The notes: generated from the sequence alone by a model not told the origin. 64,000 nt of DNA from Echinicola strongylocentroti (GCF_003260975.1 NZ_CP030041.1:1401001-1465000); one strand, 5' to 3'. Counted from the first letter of the stretch, positions 8,185 through 18,236 are shown. A program made the numbers and translations.

Positions 8185-11100
8185 TCATAGATTCAAATCT
8201 GCTCTTACAAGCTCCGACCAATTGCTTTCGCCCATAGGCGTATTCCTTGAAACTTGTAAGTATTGTGTCCCTGGCTTATCCAGCTCAATAGACATCATCC
8301 CGCGGACATTAGATCTGAAAGTCTTATCCAGATTCTCAGGATCCTTGCCATACCTCACTGTGTACTCACCATCGGTAAAATCACTTGAATACCCTATCAC
8401 CAGCTGACCATCAGTAATAAATGCATCCCAAACTATCGGTGGCAATACCTTTTCCGTCATGGTTACTTTTACAGTCTTCGAAGGCTTGCTTTCTCCCTGA
8501 TCATTGATCGCCACAAGGGCTAGTTCATAAGTTTTCTCAGTACCAAGATCTCCGATATCTACAAAATCAGCAACCGTCTTCTCTGATTGCATTACCTTAG
8601 CACCATCAGTGTAAGTCACATAGTATTCTGTAGCGTTTGGCACCTGATCGAACAATACCCTAGCTGCATTTTTGCCCGCTATCACCTCACGAATCTTCGG
8701 TGCAATGGCACGCTTAAACGAAATGGTTTTTTCTAAACGTGTATATCCTGTTGGCGCCTTTAAGCGGAGCGTGAGGTCAAGAACAGCTGAAGGCAAACCA
8801 GTCCATGTAAGCTCTTCAGACCATTCCTTATCCTGCGGCGCAAGGTCGGGAAGCTGTAAGGCATTTTCAAAAACAACTTTACCAGTAGCATCTCTAAATG
8901 CATACTCCAATCGGTAGTCCCGCATGGTGTAACTTGGGTAGTCTTTGGCATCGCGAATAGACATGCTGACATTAGCCTTACCGTTGGTAAAGTCTACATC
9001 AGATACCTCTATACCTTTCACTGGTGAGTGCTCTCGCTGTATGCGATCAAAAAGCCGCCTTTTTTCCCTCCAGGTGGTGATGACTCCCCACACTCTGTTT
9101 TCTTCCGCTGTGGTACCCGCATAAGCACTTCGGTAGTCATTAAAGGTCCACATGGAGGTACCAATCACAAACTCATTTTTAAACCTAAAATGATCCATCC
9201 ATTCGGAAAACACCTCTTTATCACCGTCCAGCGCAGTGGAAGGAAAAGGATCAAATCCAAATTCTGATATAAAGATTGGTTTGTCTGGCCATTTGGTTCT
9301 CAGCGCATCCAATATCTCCTGAGGCTCTCCCTGCCACCGGTACATATTGTGCATGATCATGTCCACAAAGGTATTGGGATCTGTTTGAGGGGTATACTCT
9401 TCTTTTTGGCCAGAATTGCTCACGCAGGTCACCAATCGGTACGGATCCAACTCTTTTTTTACATATTCGATCATCTCCCGGCCATATTCATAGTGATTAT
9501 TGAGCTCATTGCCCACACTCCATCCGATAATGCTGGGGTGGTTGATATCGCGCTCGATCATTCCTTTGAGCCAGTATTTAGCAAGCAGGTAGTTTTTCTC
9601 GTTCACCTCCACCCCATGTGCTTCTCTCAACATCACATAAGGCTCGTCCAACATCAGGATTTCTTCTTCTGCCCAATTTAGGTTTATACCTTGTTCCTCT
9701 TCTAGTTTGGCTACCGGATAGTAGTTGGCACGGAATTCATCATTGTCCAGGTCACGTACATTGATCTCTTCAAAAAGCAGGATACCCTTTTGATCACAGA
9801 GCTCAATGAGTTTTTCGTTTTGTGTGCCATGCATGATGCGCATAAAGTTGGCTCCGGACTCTTTCATTAGATCCACGTCTCTCTCCAATACTTCCAGAGG
9901 CTCAGAAGATCCCCAATAGCGGCTCTCACTTACCCGATTAAATCCCGCCAGACGAACGGCCTCCCCATTAAGCAAAAGCTGTGAATCAGTCAGCTGAACC
10001 TTACGGATACCAAACTGATCGACTTGTGTACTCAGCACTTGGCCACTTTCAGAAATCACCGTTTGAACCTGATACAGCTTGGGATTATCAAAGTGCCATA
10101 GCTCTACCTCACTGGCATCTAAGGAAGCCGTGAGCGTTATTTGATCCGTGCTGTGAGGAGCAAGTAAAAGCTCTCCGCTCAAAGTAGCTAATTCATCAGC
10201 CCCACTCCTAACTGATGATTTCACAGGAATGGATCGCTCTTGGTTGGAATTATTCTCTACTTTTACCTTGAGAGTAAGCTCAGCAGTACCAGACTGTAAA
10301 TCTGGATCCGCATGCATGTACTGATGGTCGATTCGTACAGTATTGGCTTGCGTGAGGGTCACGTCCCGGATGATTCCACCCCAATTCCATGTAGCACCTA
10401 CAATGGCACTGTTGTCAGCTTGTACAGCGATAACATTTTTACCCTCAAAATTCAGCGCATCGGTCACGTCAAACTCAAAAGGCGTAAACCCTCCACGGTT
10501 CATTCCGATATACTGACCATTGAGATACACCTTTGACAGGTGATACACACCTCCAAATTTCAGGTAATAACGCTTACTATTTGCCTTTTGCCAGCCATCG
10601 GGCAAGTCGATATGCTTGCGGTACCAGCCAATCCCGGTATAGTTAGAAAAGTCATTGATCATGCCCCAGTGTCCCGGAACGGTGAGGTCATCCCACTCAG
10701 AATCATCAAAATCTTTCAAATGGACGCGATCAGGCTCTGACTTGGCTCTTAAGAACTCTTCCTCAGAAATTTCCCTAAACATCACAGCATCTGCCGCCAC
10801 AGCACCGCTCACAATAGCCGTAAGTTCCACATAATTGTCATCAGCCTGATTGAAATCATATATCCCTAGACTCACCCACTCACCACAAACGACACGCTGA
10901 CTTTGGTATTTGGTCGTGATGCCATCAGCATGCTGTATGTTGTATTGGGCAGTCAGGTGGGATGAAAAAGGAAATATGGTAAACACTTCGTAGTAACCGG
11001 ATTTTTTAAATTCAGGATAAAACCTAACATACGAGCTGTCCTGAACATTGCCGTTATTAAGGTCAGTCAGGGAAAAGTAATGCTGCACATAATCCTCTTG

Positions 11101-11349
11101 GTAAAACCCGGAATTCCGTTCACCTTTTTTTGAGACCTTCCAGCTCCCTTTCATTTCGACATTCTCATCTGCATTATCAATGACAATATCTGATTCGCGT
11201 TCTTCTATATTGAGGTAATTGGAACCCTCGCCATAAATCGTGTAAAACTTCCATTTGCCATTTAGTGAGATTTCTTGACTCCTCACCTCCTTAGGGATAA
11301 GGCAGGTAAAAAAGAATACAATGGGTAGATATAGAAATAGTTTTTTCAT
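8185..11349 (-). CDS. secreted multidomain GH2 glycosidase
   Basis: Glycoside hydrolase family 2 (beta-galactosidase/beta-glucuronidase superfamily), 1054 residues, signal peptide ending about residue 24. Domain order: an inserted beta-sandwich at about 115-195 resembling the golvesin/xanthan-lyase-type domain (SGYYEVFTIFPF to AVMFREI), GH2 sugar-binding domain (about 215-340, VYLNGQYIGMNRGGF), immunoglobulin-like domain (340-455), TIM barrel (455-770) and two fibronectin-III-like domains at the C-terminus. Catalytic residues: acid/base E615 in GNELNN and nucleophile E696 in FISEFGFDP. Probably exo-acting on terminal beta-D-galactose of the oligosaccharides. A 4-bp-overlap pair of GH117 genes lies upstream, separated by a repeat element (11364-11559), so its transcript may be uncoupled from them. 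Confidence 0.93.
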   Translation of the reverse strand: MKKLFLYLPIVFFFTCLIPKEVRSQEISLNGKWKFYTIYGEGSNYLNIEERESDIVIDNADENVEMKGSWKVSKKGERNSGFYQEDYVQHYFSLTDLNNGNVQDSSYVRFYPEFKKSGYYEVFTIFPFSSHLTAQYNIQHADGITTKYQSQRVVCGEWVSLGIYDFNQADDNYVELTAIVSGAVAADAVMFREISEEEFLRAKSEPDRVHLKDFDDSEWDDLTVPGHWGMINDFSNYTGIGWYRKHIDLPDGWQKANSKRYYLKFGGVYHLSKVYLNGQYIGMNRGGFTPFEFDVTDALNFEGKNVIAVQADNSAIVGATWNWGGIIRDVTLTQANTVRIDHQYMHADPDLQSGTAELTLKVKVENNSNQERSIPVKSSVRSGADELATLSGELLLAPHSTDQITLTASLDASEVELWHFDNPKLYQVQTVISESGQVLSTQVDQFGIRKVQLTDSQLLLNGEAVRLAGFNRVSESRYWGSSEPLEVLERDVDLMKESGANFMRIMHGTQNEKLIELCDQKGILLFEEINVRDLDNDEFRANYYPVAKLEEEQGINLNWAEEEILMLDEPYVMLREAHGVEVNEKNYLLAKYWLKGMIERDINHPSIIGWSVGNELNNHYEYGREMIEYVKKELDPYRLVTCVSNSGQKEEYTPQTDPNTFVDMIMHNMYRWQGEPQEILDALRTKWPDKPIFISEFGFDPFPSTALDGDKEVFSEWMDHFRFKNEFVIGTSMWTFNDYRSAYAGTTAEENRVWGVITTWREKRRLFDRIQREHSPVKGIEVSDVDFTNGKANVSMSIRDAKDYPSYTMRDYRLEYAFRDATGKVVFENALQLPDLAPQDKEWSEELTWTGLPSAVLDLTLRLKAPTGYTRLEKTISFKRAIAPKIREVIAGKNAARVLFDQVPNATEYYVTYTDGAKVMQSEKTVADFVDIGDLGTEKTYELALVAINDQGESKPSKTVKVTMTEKVLPPIVWDAFITDGQLVIGYSSDFTDGEYTVRYGKDPENLDKTFRSNVRGMMSIELDKPGTQYLQVSRNTPMGESNWSELVRADLNL

Positions 11350-11363
11350 GATTAGTAGTGGTT

Positions 11364-11559
11364 TAGTCCGGCTTATGCATTAAGAAACCGTGACAGCCTG
11401 TTCCTACTGATGTCCGGAAGGGCTGAAAGTGCAAGAAAATCAGTTAGTTTGGAGGCATTAGCGTAGCACCGCTACGGTTATGCCGAAAACTAAAGTGAAA
11501 CGGCTGATTTTGAAGCAGTTTAAGGTCGCAACAGATAGGCTAATGCATATTCCGGGTTT
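11364..11559 (+). repeat. structured repeat, family B (diverged copy)
   Basis: About 196 bp. Ends are near-inverted: AGTCCGGCTTATGCATTAAG at the left and GGCTAATGCATATTCCGGGT at the right. The middle holds the family hairpin GCGTAGC-ACC-GCTACGG. Other copies: 39341-39529, 40615-40785, 45692-45862, 53848-54062 (inverted) and a partial one at 57945-57984. It fills the 243-bp gap between GH2 and GH117 inside the PUL operon. Confidence 0.8.
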
Positions 11560-11592
11560 AAGTAATTGACTGGTGGATGGGCTTCCACAGGC

Positions 11593-12873
11593 CTATTCCT
11601 TTTGTAGTTTCAAATTTTGTTCTTCAATCCGCTTTCTTTGATCCTTGGACAATCCCTGACGGTAATAAACGTCCAAGTCATGACGGATACCCGTTTCCTT
11701 CATCTGCGGATCGTCCACATCCAAGCTCAGGTCACAATCAAACCGCGTAAGGATGGAATGGGGGTTCACGCCATAGGTTCCGGCATTTACAAAATGTGAA
11801 AGGCCCCAAGTGATTCCGCGACCATAGTCCGTATTGGTATAAGCACCCGGCACAAATGGCCCAGCCGCTACAGGCACCAATTCGCCAATTGAAGCAATTT
11901 CAAAATTGACCCAATCTTCAGCGTATTGGATGGTAAAGTGCTCGGTGCCGTCCTTTGCCACAATGGCGCCTAGGCCTTCTTTGAAGGGAAACATCGTCAC
12001 CTCATGTCCAGAGCTTGTCAATGGATTTAGAGGATGTTTTTCAAAGGGGCCAAGCGGATCTGTCCCAGTGACCAATCCCCCGCCAACCCAAACCGGATTC
12101 GGTCTGTTAAATGCGGATTTATAATAAATGTAAATTTTACCATCATGCACCAAAGGGTATGGATCGTGGATGGCATATTGATCCCAAGATCCTTCCGGGC
12201 CATTTTCGATCACCACTTTGCCCGAAGCCGTCCATGGACCATCTGGCGAATCCGCGTAGGAAACGGTCACGGGACAATAATCCCCCCGTTTTCCACTGGC
12301 CTCCATAAAACCTTGATAGTAGAGATAATATTTCCCCTTCCATTTAAGAATATCTGTAGTCGATACCGACCGCCAGCCCACCTCGGGCTTAGGAGGTCGC
12401 GGCACAGCTACTCCCTGCTCTTCCCAGTGAAACCCATCCTTACTGGTTGCATACCATATTTCAGCCAGGTCCCAATCAGTCGAAGGAATAGTATCATTGC
12501 TTTGATCGGCATTGCTTGCGCCCACAGGAATAACTGGAGTGTCCCTCTTGGTGTACCACACATAATATTGGCCATTCTCAAAGATCACCTTGGATGGATC
12601 CCGTCGAGAGATCGTTCCATCATGGCCGTTATAATCAAACCCCTTAAGCTCAGTATATTTGAACTGGGAGTATAATTCATTGTTTCGTGGATGGATAGCG
12701 CTATAATCATGAAAACTCCGCTCCATGGCCGCACTTAACTGCCGGTCTTTAGTATCTTCAGTGATGGTATAAGGAAATGGACTTTGTTCCCTATTTTGAC
12801 TTGCAGTATTTTTATCAGGAGATTGACAAGCGACCAAGGTCATCACACCCGCTATTAGCATATTTTTGATCAT
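11593..12873 (-). CDS. GH117 3,6-anhydro-alpha-L-galactosidase-like lipoprotein
   Basis: Five-bladed beta-propeller of family GH117, whose known members release 3,6-anhydro-L-galactose from the non-reducing end of neoagaro-oligosaccharides. The three positions important in characterised GH117 enzymes are all present: base D92 in RRDPS, D237 in IHDPYP and the unusual His acid H290 in SSGHE. It also keeps SEIWYATS-type, YLYY and DPLGPF blade motifs. Lipoprotein signal ends TLVAC (Cys16). The ATG overlaps the stop of the upstream double-propeller gene by 4 bp, so the two are translationally coupled. It is very similar to the second half of that neighbour and to 31305-32594. Confidence 0.93.
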   Translation of the reverse strand: MIKNMLIAGVMTLVACQSPDKNTASQNREQSPFPYTITEDTKDRQLSAAMERSFHDYSAIHPRNNELYSQFKYTELKGFDYNGHDGTISRRDPSKVIFENGQYYVWYTKRDTPVIPVGASNADQSNDTIPSTDWDLAEIWYATSKDGFHWEEQGVAVPRPPKPEVGWRSVSTTDILKWKGKYYLYYQGFMEASGKRGDYCPVTVSYADSPDGPWTASGKVVIENGPEGSWDQYAIHDPYPLVHDGKIYIYYKSAFNRPNPVWVGGGLVTGTDPLGPFEKHPLNPLTSSGHEVTMFPFKEGLGAIVAKDGTEHFTIQYAEDWVNFEIASIGELVPVAAGPFVPGAYTNTDYGRGITWGLSHFVNAGTYGVNPHSILTRFDCDLSLDVDDPQMKETGIRHDLDVYYRQGLSKDQRKRIEEQNLKLQKE

Positions 12874-15200
12874 TTATTCTGTCGTTTATTGGATTCTTCA
12901 ATGCGTTTTCTTTGTTTATCTGTCAGCCCAAACTGAAAATAAATTTCCGGAGACAATCGATAATTATGGTCTTTCATTTCGGGATCATGTACATCCAAAC
13001 TTAAATCACAATCAAACCGATACAGTTCTGAATGCCACCTGTCATTATTTTTGCCCCTAAAATTTATAAAGTGACCGATTCCCCAAGTAATCCCTCTTCC
13101 ATTTTTGTTGTCAGCAAAAGCATCGGGTATATAGGCATTTGGTCCCGTAGGCATAAACTCGGTTATGGACATTACTTCAAAATTGACCCAATCTTTAGCG
13201 TACTGAATGGTAAAATGCTCACTACCATCTCTTATGGTCAATGATGCCACTCCTTCTTTCCATGGGAAAAAGCAAATCTCGTGGCCTGAGTTTTGAACGG
13301 GATTTAATTCATGCTTTTGAAACGGCCCAAGTGGATCTTCCGCAATGGCCAAGCCTATGCCACTCCATACGGTATGTGGTCGGTTAAATGCTGCTTTGTA
13401 ATACACATAGATTTTTCCATCATGTATCAATGGCGTAGGTGCCTGAATAGCAAATTGGTCCCATTCTCCCTTTTTACCTGTAGGAATGACCACATCATCT
13501 ACATGAGTCCATGGCCCATCTATACTGTCAGCATAGGCCACTCCAACAGGACAATAGTCTCCCCTAACCCCACTGGGTTCCGTAAATGCTTGGTAATACA
13601 AATAATATTTCCCCTTGAACTTCAAAATATCCGGGGTGGCCACTGCCCTCCAACCCGGAGTGGGATACGTTGGACGAGCAACTGCCACCCCTTGCTCTTC
13701 CCAGTGAAAACCATCCTCACTGGTTGCATACCAAATTTCCCCCAAATCCCAATCGGTAGTGGGTATGGTATCATTCCAAACCAAACCGTCTGCCGAGGTT
13801 TCCATTATTTTATAATCATTTGAAAATCTTCCTACTGGAGGAATTGGTGTATCACGCTTCGTATACCACACATAATACTTCCCGTTTTCAAACAAAATCT
13901 TGGAAGGATCCCTCCTGGTAACGGTAGCATCGCCATCATTATAATCGAAACCTGTTAATTTGGTATACCGAAATTGGCTGTATAACTCATTTTCCGCATT
14001 TACATGGGAAGAGTACTGGTTAAAACTCCGATCGATTGCTGCACTTAACTCGTAATCATCTGAATACTCCGTCACCTGATAAGGGAATGCTTTAGTCTCT
14101 GGTAATGGGGCCTTCAAAGGAAGAACCACCGAATACGAATCCTCACTTTCTTCTGGCAATACAGCAACTATCATTGCCTTAGGTATCCCCCCTTCCATAT
14201 AAAACTTAGGCATATCTGCTGTACGTTTGGTATGCGTGACGGTTCCGTCCATCCAGTTTATCTTACCCGCTTTTATTGCCAAAAAATTCTGGGCAGGTTG
14301 CCAGTCCAATCCCATATCATCGGATTCAAACAACATCGTACTTCCCTCAGGATGGTCCGACCATACACCTCTTGAATCTTTTGCCAAACAATAATAATTC
14401 CCGTTATAGACCCACTCCAAGTGGTCATCAATTGCAAAAGAGGCTGTAGGGTGGGTGATAAATGGAATGTCGGTATCGACAAATGGACCTTCTGGTTCCC
14501 TGCTGACAGCTGTAACGTGTACTACCTTTCCCCCTCTCTCACTACCATCATCCTTAACATATTTATAGGTCATTAAAAATTGTCCATCAAGTCGTTTGGA
14601 AACTACTGGTGTGGAGACCATTCTCCTTCCCTCTACCACATTTATCAGTGGCTGATCAAAACGTTTCCATTCTCCATTCAGGTCATCTGCTATCGCAAGG
14701 CCAATACGCTGATTGTTTCTGTTGACCCACCATTCCTCATCCTCAGAGATGGATGGCATACGATCTGGTGAAGTATCATCCCAATAACCGCTGCCCTTGT
14801 TCCCCATATAATAAAGGTAATACTTCCCTTCATGTTCCATCACATGGGGATTATGCGTGCAATCGCCATCCCAATATTGCTTTCCCCGAGCAGGCAGCAC
14901 GACATTTCTAAACTCATAAGGACCTGTCAGTTTATCGGAAACAGCATGAGCAATCTCAGAGTGTGTCACCCAGCCATGGTGCCCTCTACTTTTCGGCCAA
15001 CGGGAATAGATGGCATGATACTTACCATCCTTGCCCTTGACGATATTGGTTCCCCAAACATTATAATTCTCCTCACTGATAATATTTGACTTGCTCCATT
15101 TTTCAGGTAACAGCTTGGTGAAATCCAAACCATCTTGTGCCATGGTACTGGTAGATAAAAATAGCGCTGCCAGCACGAATACCTCTCTCATTATTTTCAT
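12870..15200 (-). CDS. double beta-propeller fusion: GH43-like domain + GH117-like domain
   Basis: A 776-residue secreted protein (signal peptide ending STSTMAQ, about 22) made of two propellers. The first (about 23-365) matches the stand-alone 17046-18176 protein: WGTNIVKGKDGKYH, YWDGDCTHNP, RNNQRIGLAIAD, VVHVTAVS. The second (about 372-776) is a GH117 domain close to its downstream neighbour. In the GH117 half the base is kept (D431, RRDPS) and so is the acid His (H640, SGHE), but the middle motif IHDPYP has become IQAPTP (Q586, A587), so the conserved active-site Asp is missing; the codons CAG GCA are clear in the DNA. It also has an insertion SADGLVW (about 469-475) absent in the others. 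Either this half is a binding module or it uses a changed mechanism. Activity of the first half is unknown. Confidence 0.9.
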   Translation of the reverse strand: MKIMREVFVLAALFLSTSTMAQDGLDFTKLLPEKWSKSNIISEENYNVWGTNIVKGKDGKYHAIYSRWPKSRGHHGWVTHSEIAHAVSDKLTGPYEFRNVVLPARGKQYWDGDCTHNPHVMEHEGKYYLYYMGNKGSGYWDDTSPDRMPSISEDEEWWVNRNNQRIGLAIADDLNGEWKRFDQPLINVVEGRRMVSTPVVSKRLDGQFLMTYKYVKDDGSERGGKVVHVTAVSREPEGPFVDTDIPFITHPTASFAIDDHLEWVYNGNYYCLAKDSRGVWSDHPEGSTMLFESDDMGLDWQPAQNFLAIKAGKINWMDGTVTHTKRTADMPKFYMEGGIPKAMIVAVLPEESEDSYSVVLPLKAPLPETKAFPYQVTEYSDDYELSAAIDRSFNQYSSHVNAENELYSQFRYTKLTGFDYNDGDATVTRRDPSKILFENGKYYVWYTKRDTPIPPVGRFSNDYKIMETSADGLVWNDTIPTTDWDLGEIWYATSEDGFHWEEQGVAVARPTYPTPGWRAVATPDILKFKGKYYLYYQAFTEPSGVRGDYCPVGVAYADSIDGPWTHVDDVVIPTGKKGEWDQFAIQAPTPLIHDGKIYVYYKAAFNRPHTVWSGIGLAIAEDPLGPFQKHELNPVQNSGHEICFFPWKEGVASLTIRDGSEHFTIQYAKDWVNFEVMSITEFMPTGPNAYIPDAFADNKNGRGITWGIGHFINFRGKNNDRWHSELYRFDCDLSLDVHDPEMKDHNYRLSPEIYFQFGLTDKQRKRIEESNKRQNK

Positions 15201-15250
15201 TTTTCAACAATCTTCAACATTGTTTTTGACTATATTATCTGAAACAAAAC

Positions 15251-16978
15251 CTATTTCTCCCAAAATGAGAAAACCTCCTTAAGTTGTCCATAGGCTTTTT
15301 TCCTTTCTCTACGTTCATTGACCACGCCCCACTCCCTAAAGCCAGAGGCAGGGGTTCCTTTGTATTTGCTGCGGTAGTCATTATAACTCCAAATGGAAAA
15401 ACCCGTGACATACGGCAGGTCCTTTAAGCCTTTTAGTTCGGTGACTAGCTCTTCACTTAATTCCGCAGCAGGGGCAGGCCCTATTTGGCTTTTACCGATT
15501 TCTGAAATGAAGATGGGCTTACCCGGAAATTTCTCATGGGTCTTCTGTGCAAGCTTCACCGCCTCGCCGTAGGAATTCATGGAGATAAAATCCACTTTTT
15601 CATAAGGTTCTGTTCCCACCTCACCTTGGCGGTAGGAAGTAATCGTCACATAAGTCTTCAGTCTAGAAGCGTCAAGTTTTTCTACATAATCGAGCATGGA
15701 ATTGACATACTTATATTGGGCAGTGGTCATGGATTTTTCGGACCATTCTCCTTTAGGATCACGGAGCTCGTTGCCTACGCTCCAGGCAACTATACTAGGG
15801 TGGTTATAATCCCGTTCCACCATTTCTTTGAGCCAATGTTTGGTCAGTGGGTTATCAGGGAAAGCCTGAGGATCATCATCGCCCCACACAGGGATTTCCC
15901 CTACCAGAAGAAATCCAATACTATCGCAGAGGTCAAGCAGGTCTTCTGAATAGGGCGCATGCATCAGGCGGGCAAAATCTCCCCCAAGGTTATACTTGAT
16001 ATCCATCATGTCTTTACGCACCAAGGGATCCGGTTCGGTATTGCCATAAGCAGGGTGATCGTGCACACGGTTTACGCCATTCAGGCGTACCGGTTTATTG
16101 TTAAGGAAAAACTGTTCTTCCCTGACTTCAAACTTCCTAATCCCAAACTTATCTGTATCCAGGTCTACTGTTTTGCCATCCACGGTCACTTGACTGGTCA
16201 AGGAATAAAGGTTCGGCGCATCAATACCCCACAATTGGTAATCGGCCAAGCTCCTATTGAATTTTATTTCCGAAAAGACCTCCTCCCCAGGCGCCACATC
16301 TTTGGTCGCATAAACTGTATCCTGCTGCTGATCAATCGTGGTCCTTATATCAGCTGTGACGGTTTTGGAACTGTTATTTTCCAGTTTATACCTAATGGCA
16401 AATTGCACTTCATCACGCTCAAAATCCGGTATGGCAGAAATATGTTGGCTCACAAGCCTTATCGGTTCATGCGCCTCTAGGCTTACCTCTCGGCTTATGC
16501 CTCCCCATGGCCACCAAGCTCCGCGGTTATAGGAGTTATCTGCCATCACGACCAATGAATTGTTACCATCACGGTCTATAACATCCGTCACATTGAACCC
16601 AAAAGGGGTATAACCTCCCACATGCTCACCTAAGAATTGTCCATTTAGCCATACTTTGGCTGTTTGGTAAACAGCACCGAAATGTACCCTGACATGTTTG
16701 TCTGTCCAGTCTTCAGGGATGTTAAACTCCTTGCTATAATAGCCTTTCCCTACAAAATCAGCGTAACGGTCCCTGGTATCCCAGTTACCCGGTACATTTA
16801 ATGTGTCCCATGAAGAATAATCAGCAGTTAGCAATTGGTCTTTTCCTATCTCATTGGAAGCCAAAAAATGCCAAGTCCCATTTAATGAAATGACCTCTTG
16901 GTATTGCCCAAAGGGCAACTCCTTTTTCCCACAAGAAACAAAGGACAAAACTAGGAATAACAAACACAATTGTTTCAT
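15251..16978 (-). CDS. GH2 glycosidase lipoprotein
   Basis: Compact GH2 enzyme of 575 residues. The start at 16978 is chosen because it yields a clean lipoprotein signal (MKQLCLLFLVLSFVSC); the longer frame up to 17116 would overlap the upstream gene and add no known domain. Domains: sugar-binding (about 25-170), immunoglobulin-like (175-285) and TIM barrel (285-575). Acid/base E404 in WSVGNELRDP, nucleophile E493 in FISEIGKSQ. WSYNDYRSKYKGTP near the end resembles the WTFNDYRSAYAGTT of the larger GH2 at 8185-11349, so the two may share ancestry and specificity (probably beta-D-galactoside). It sits between the two genes for GH43-like propellers. Confidence 0.92.
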   Translation of the reverse strand: MKQLCLLFLVLSFVSCGKKELPFGQYQEVISLNGTWHFLASNEIGKDQLLTADYSSWDTLNVPGNWDTRDRYADFVGKGYYSKEFNIPEDWTDKHVRVHFGAVYQTAKVWLNGQFLGEHVGGYTPFGFNVTDVIDRDGNNSLVVMADNSYNRGAWWPWGGISREVSLEAHEPIRLVSQHISAIPDFERDEVQFAIRYKLENNSSKTVTADIRTTIDQQQDTVYATKDVAPGEEVFSEIKFNRSLADYQLWGIDAPNLYSLTSQVTVDGKTVDLDTDKFGIRKFEVREEQFFLNNKPVRLNGVNRVHDHPAYGNTEPDPLVRKDMMDIKYNLGGDFARLMHAPYSEDLLDLCDSIGFLLVGEIPVWGDDDPQAFPDNPLTKHWLKEMVERDYNHPSIVAWSVGNELRDPKGEWSEKSMTTAQYKYVNSMLDYVEKLDASRLKTYVTITSYRQGEVGTEPYEKVDFISMNSYGEAVKLAQKTHEKFPGKPIFISEIGKSQIGPAPAAELSEELVTELKGLKDLPYVTGFSIWSYNDYRSKYKGTPASGFREWGVVNERRERKKAYGQLKEVFSFWEK

Positions 16979-17045
16979 TTTTTTGATCGGTTTTAGCGTG
17001 ACGATAGCCTGTCTGTTCATGATGCTGAATGTTTCTTTAGTCCAC

Positions 17046-18176
17046 TCACGGAGCATGCTTGACAATGGACAATGGAAGCTGGACATTGAAGGAATGGCGG
17101 ACATTATTCGCATCAATGGTATCAGCGGCGCATAGCAACGCTACCGGTTCTCCTTTTTCCATAAACAACTGAGGGCGCTCCAAATGGTCCAGCTTGGTAG
17201 TCGAGCCATCTTCCCAAGTGACCGTACGGTCAGATACTTCAAAATACTTCCCTTTTTCCCACTTAATACCATCCTCCGAATCGTAATGAACCAATGAAAA
17301 AAGCCGTTCACTGCCTTTGAACTTTATGCGCTTGACAATAGCTCGGTATTTCCCATCTTGAAACCAGATGTACGGGTCCTCAGCGGGAAAGCGTTCTCCT
17401 TCGAAAGTAAACACAGGATCGGGATATTTCTTAAAAGGCCCTGTAGGCGAATCGGCAATGGCGACCATATGTACCACTGGTCCACCTCCCGGAAGTGGTT
17501 CTTTTTTCCCTACAGTTTTGTAAACCATCAAAATCCTGCCGTCCTCCATTTGACACACGGAAGGATTGGAAGTCATCAGTGCATCATGGGCAGTGCTGTC
17601 CGAAGCGATGTCCAACACAGGCTGGTCAAGTCGCTTCCATGGACCGTTTGGACTATCGGCCACGGCCACTCCTATTCGTTGGTTATTGCGGTGTACCCAG
17701 TTGATCTTCGGTTTTCCAGGAGTACTTACTATTTCTTTATCGCCCTTATTGCCCATATAGTACAGGTAGTACTTTTCACCTATCTTATATACAGTGGGAT
17801 TATGGGTACATGATCCATCCCAGTAATTCTCCCCTCGATCAGGAAGGGCTACCTCCCTATGTTCAAAAGGGCCAAATGGGGATTCGGAAACCGCATGGCC
17901 GATCTGGGAATAGTTGACCCATTCCCAGCCAATATTTTTGGGCCAAAACGAATACATCATATGGTATAAACCATCCTCACCTTTCACCAGTGAGCCACCC
18001 CAGATGCTTGCTGTATCACTGGAAAATGAAGAATGCGCCGCTATTTTGCCAAGCTTTATTTCGAAATCAGGTGCTTTTTGCTTGAGCTTACCATCCGACT
18101 GCCCACATCCATAAGCCAGCAGGATGATCGCTCCCATTAGCACCTTGATTGGTATAATTGTTATTTTACTATCCAT
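17046..18176 (-). CDS. GH43-like five-bladed beta-propeller lipoprotein
   Basis: Putative glycoside hydrolase with the GH43/GH32/GH117 propeller fold. Start at 18176 gives MDSKITIIPIKV and a lipoprotein signal ending LLAYGC. Blade motifs: MYSFWPK, YWDGSCTHNP, YYLYYMGNKGD, HRNNQRIGVAVADSPNGPW, TSNPSVCQ, HMVAIADSPTGPF and AEDPYIWFQDGKYR (a plausible acidic active-site segment). I know this as a common protein type in marine Bacteroidota and Planctomycetota sulfated-glycan loci, usually annotated only as glycoside hydrolase, and I cannot give an activity. Its close relative is fused to a GH117 domain two genes downstream (12870-15200), which argues for a step just before or after anhydrogalactose release. 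Confidence 0.82.
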   Translation of the reverse strand: MDSKITIIPIKVLMGAIILLAYGCGQSDGKLKQKAPDFEIKLGKIAAHSSFSSDTASIWGGSLVKGEDGLYHMMYSFWPKNIGWEWVNYSQIGHAVSESPFGPFEHREVALPDRGENYWDGSCTHNPTVYKIGEKYYLYYMGNKGDKEIVSTPGKPKINWVHRNNQRIGVAVADSPNGPWKRLDQPVLDIASDSTAHDALMTSNPSVCQMEDGRILMVYKTVGKKEPLPGGGPVVHMVAIADSPTGPFKKYPDPVFTFEGERFPAEDPYIWFQDGKYRAIVKRIKFKGSERLFSLVHYDSEDGIKWEKGKYFEVSDRTVTWEDGSTTKLDHLERPQLFMEKGEPVALLCAADTIDANNVRHSFNVQLPLSIVKHAP

Positions 18177-18236
18177 CTTTCTTCTATTTAATTGATTCTT
18201 TAAACAACGCATCTCCATGCGCTTTGCCCGCCTTGA

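Noticed and set aside
12034..12675. Long plus-strand ORF (213 codons) opposite the GH117 gene
   Set aside because: It lies wholly inside a clear GH117 gene, has no recognisable domain, and similar antisense frames appear opposite the other GH117 genes, as expected of a shadow.
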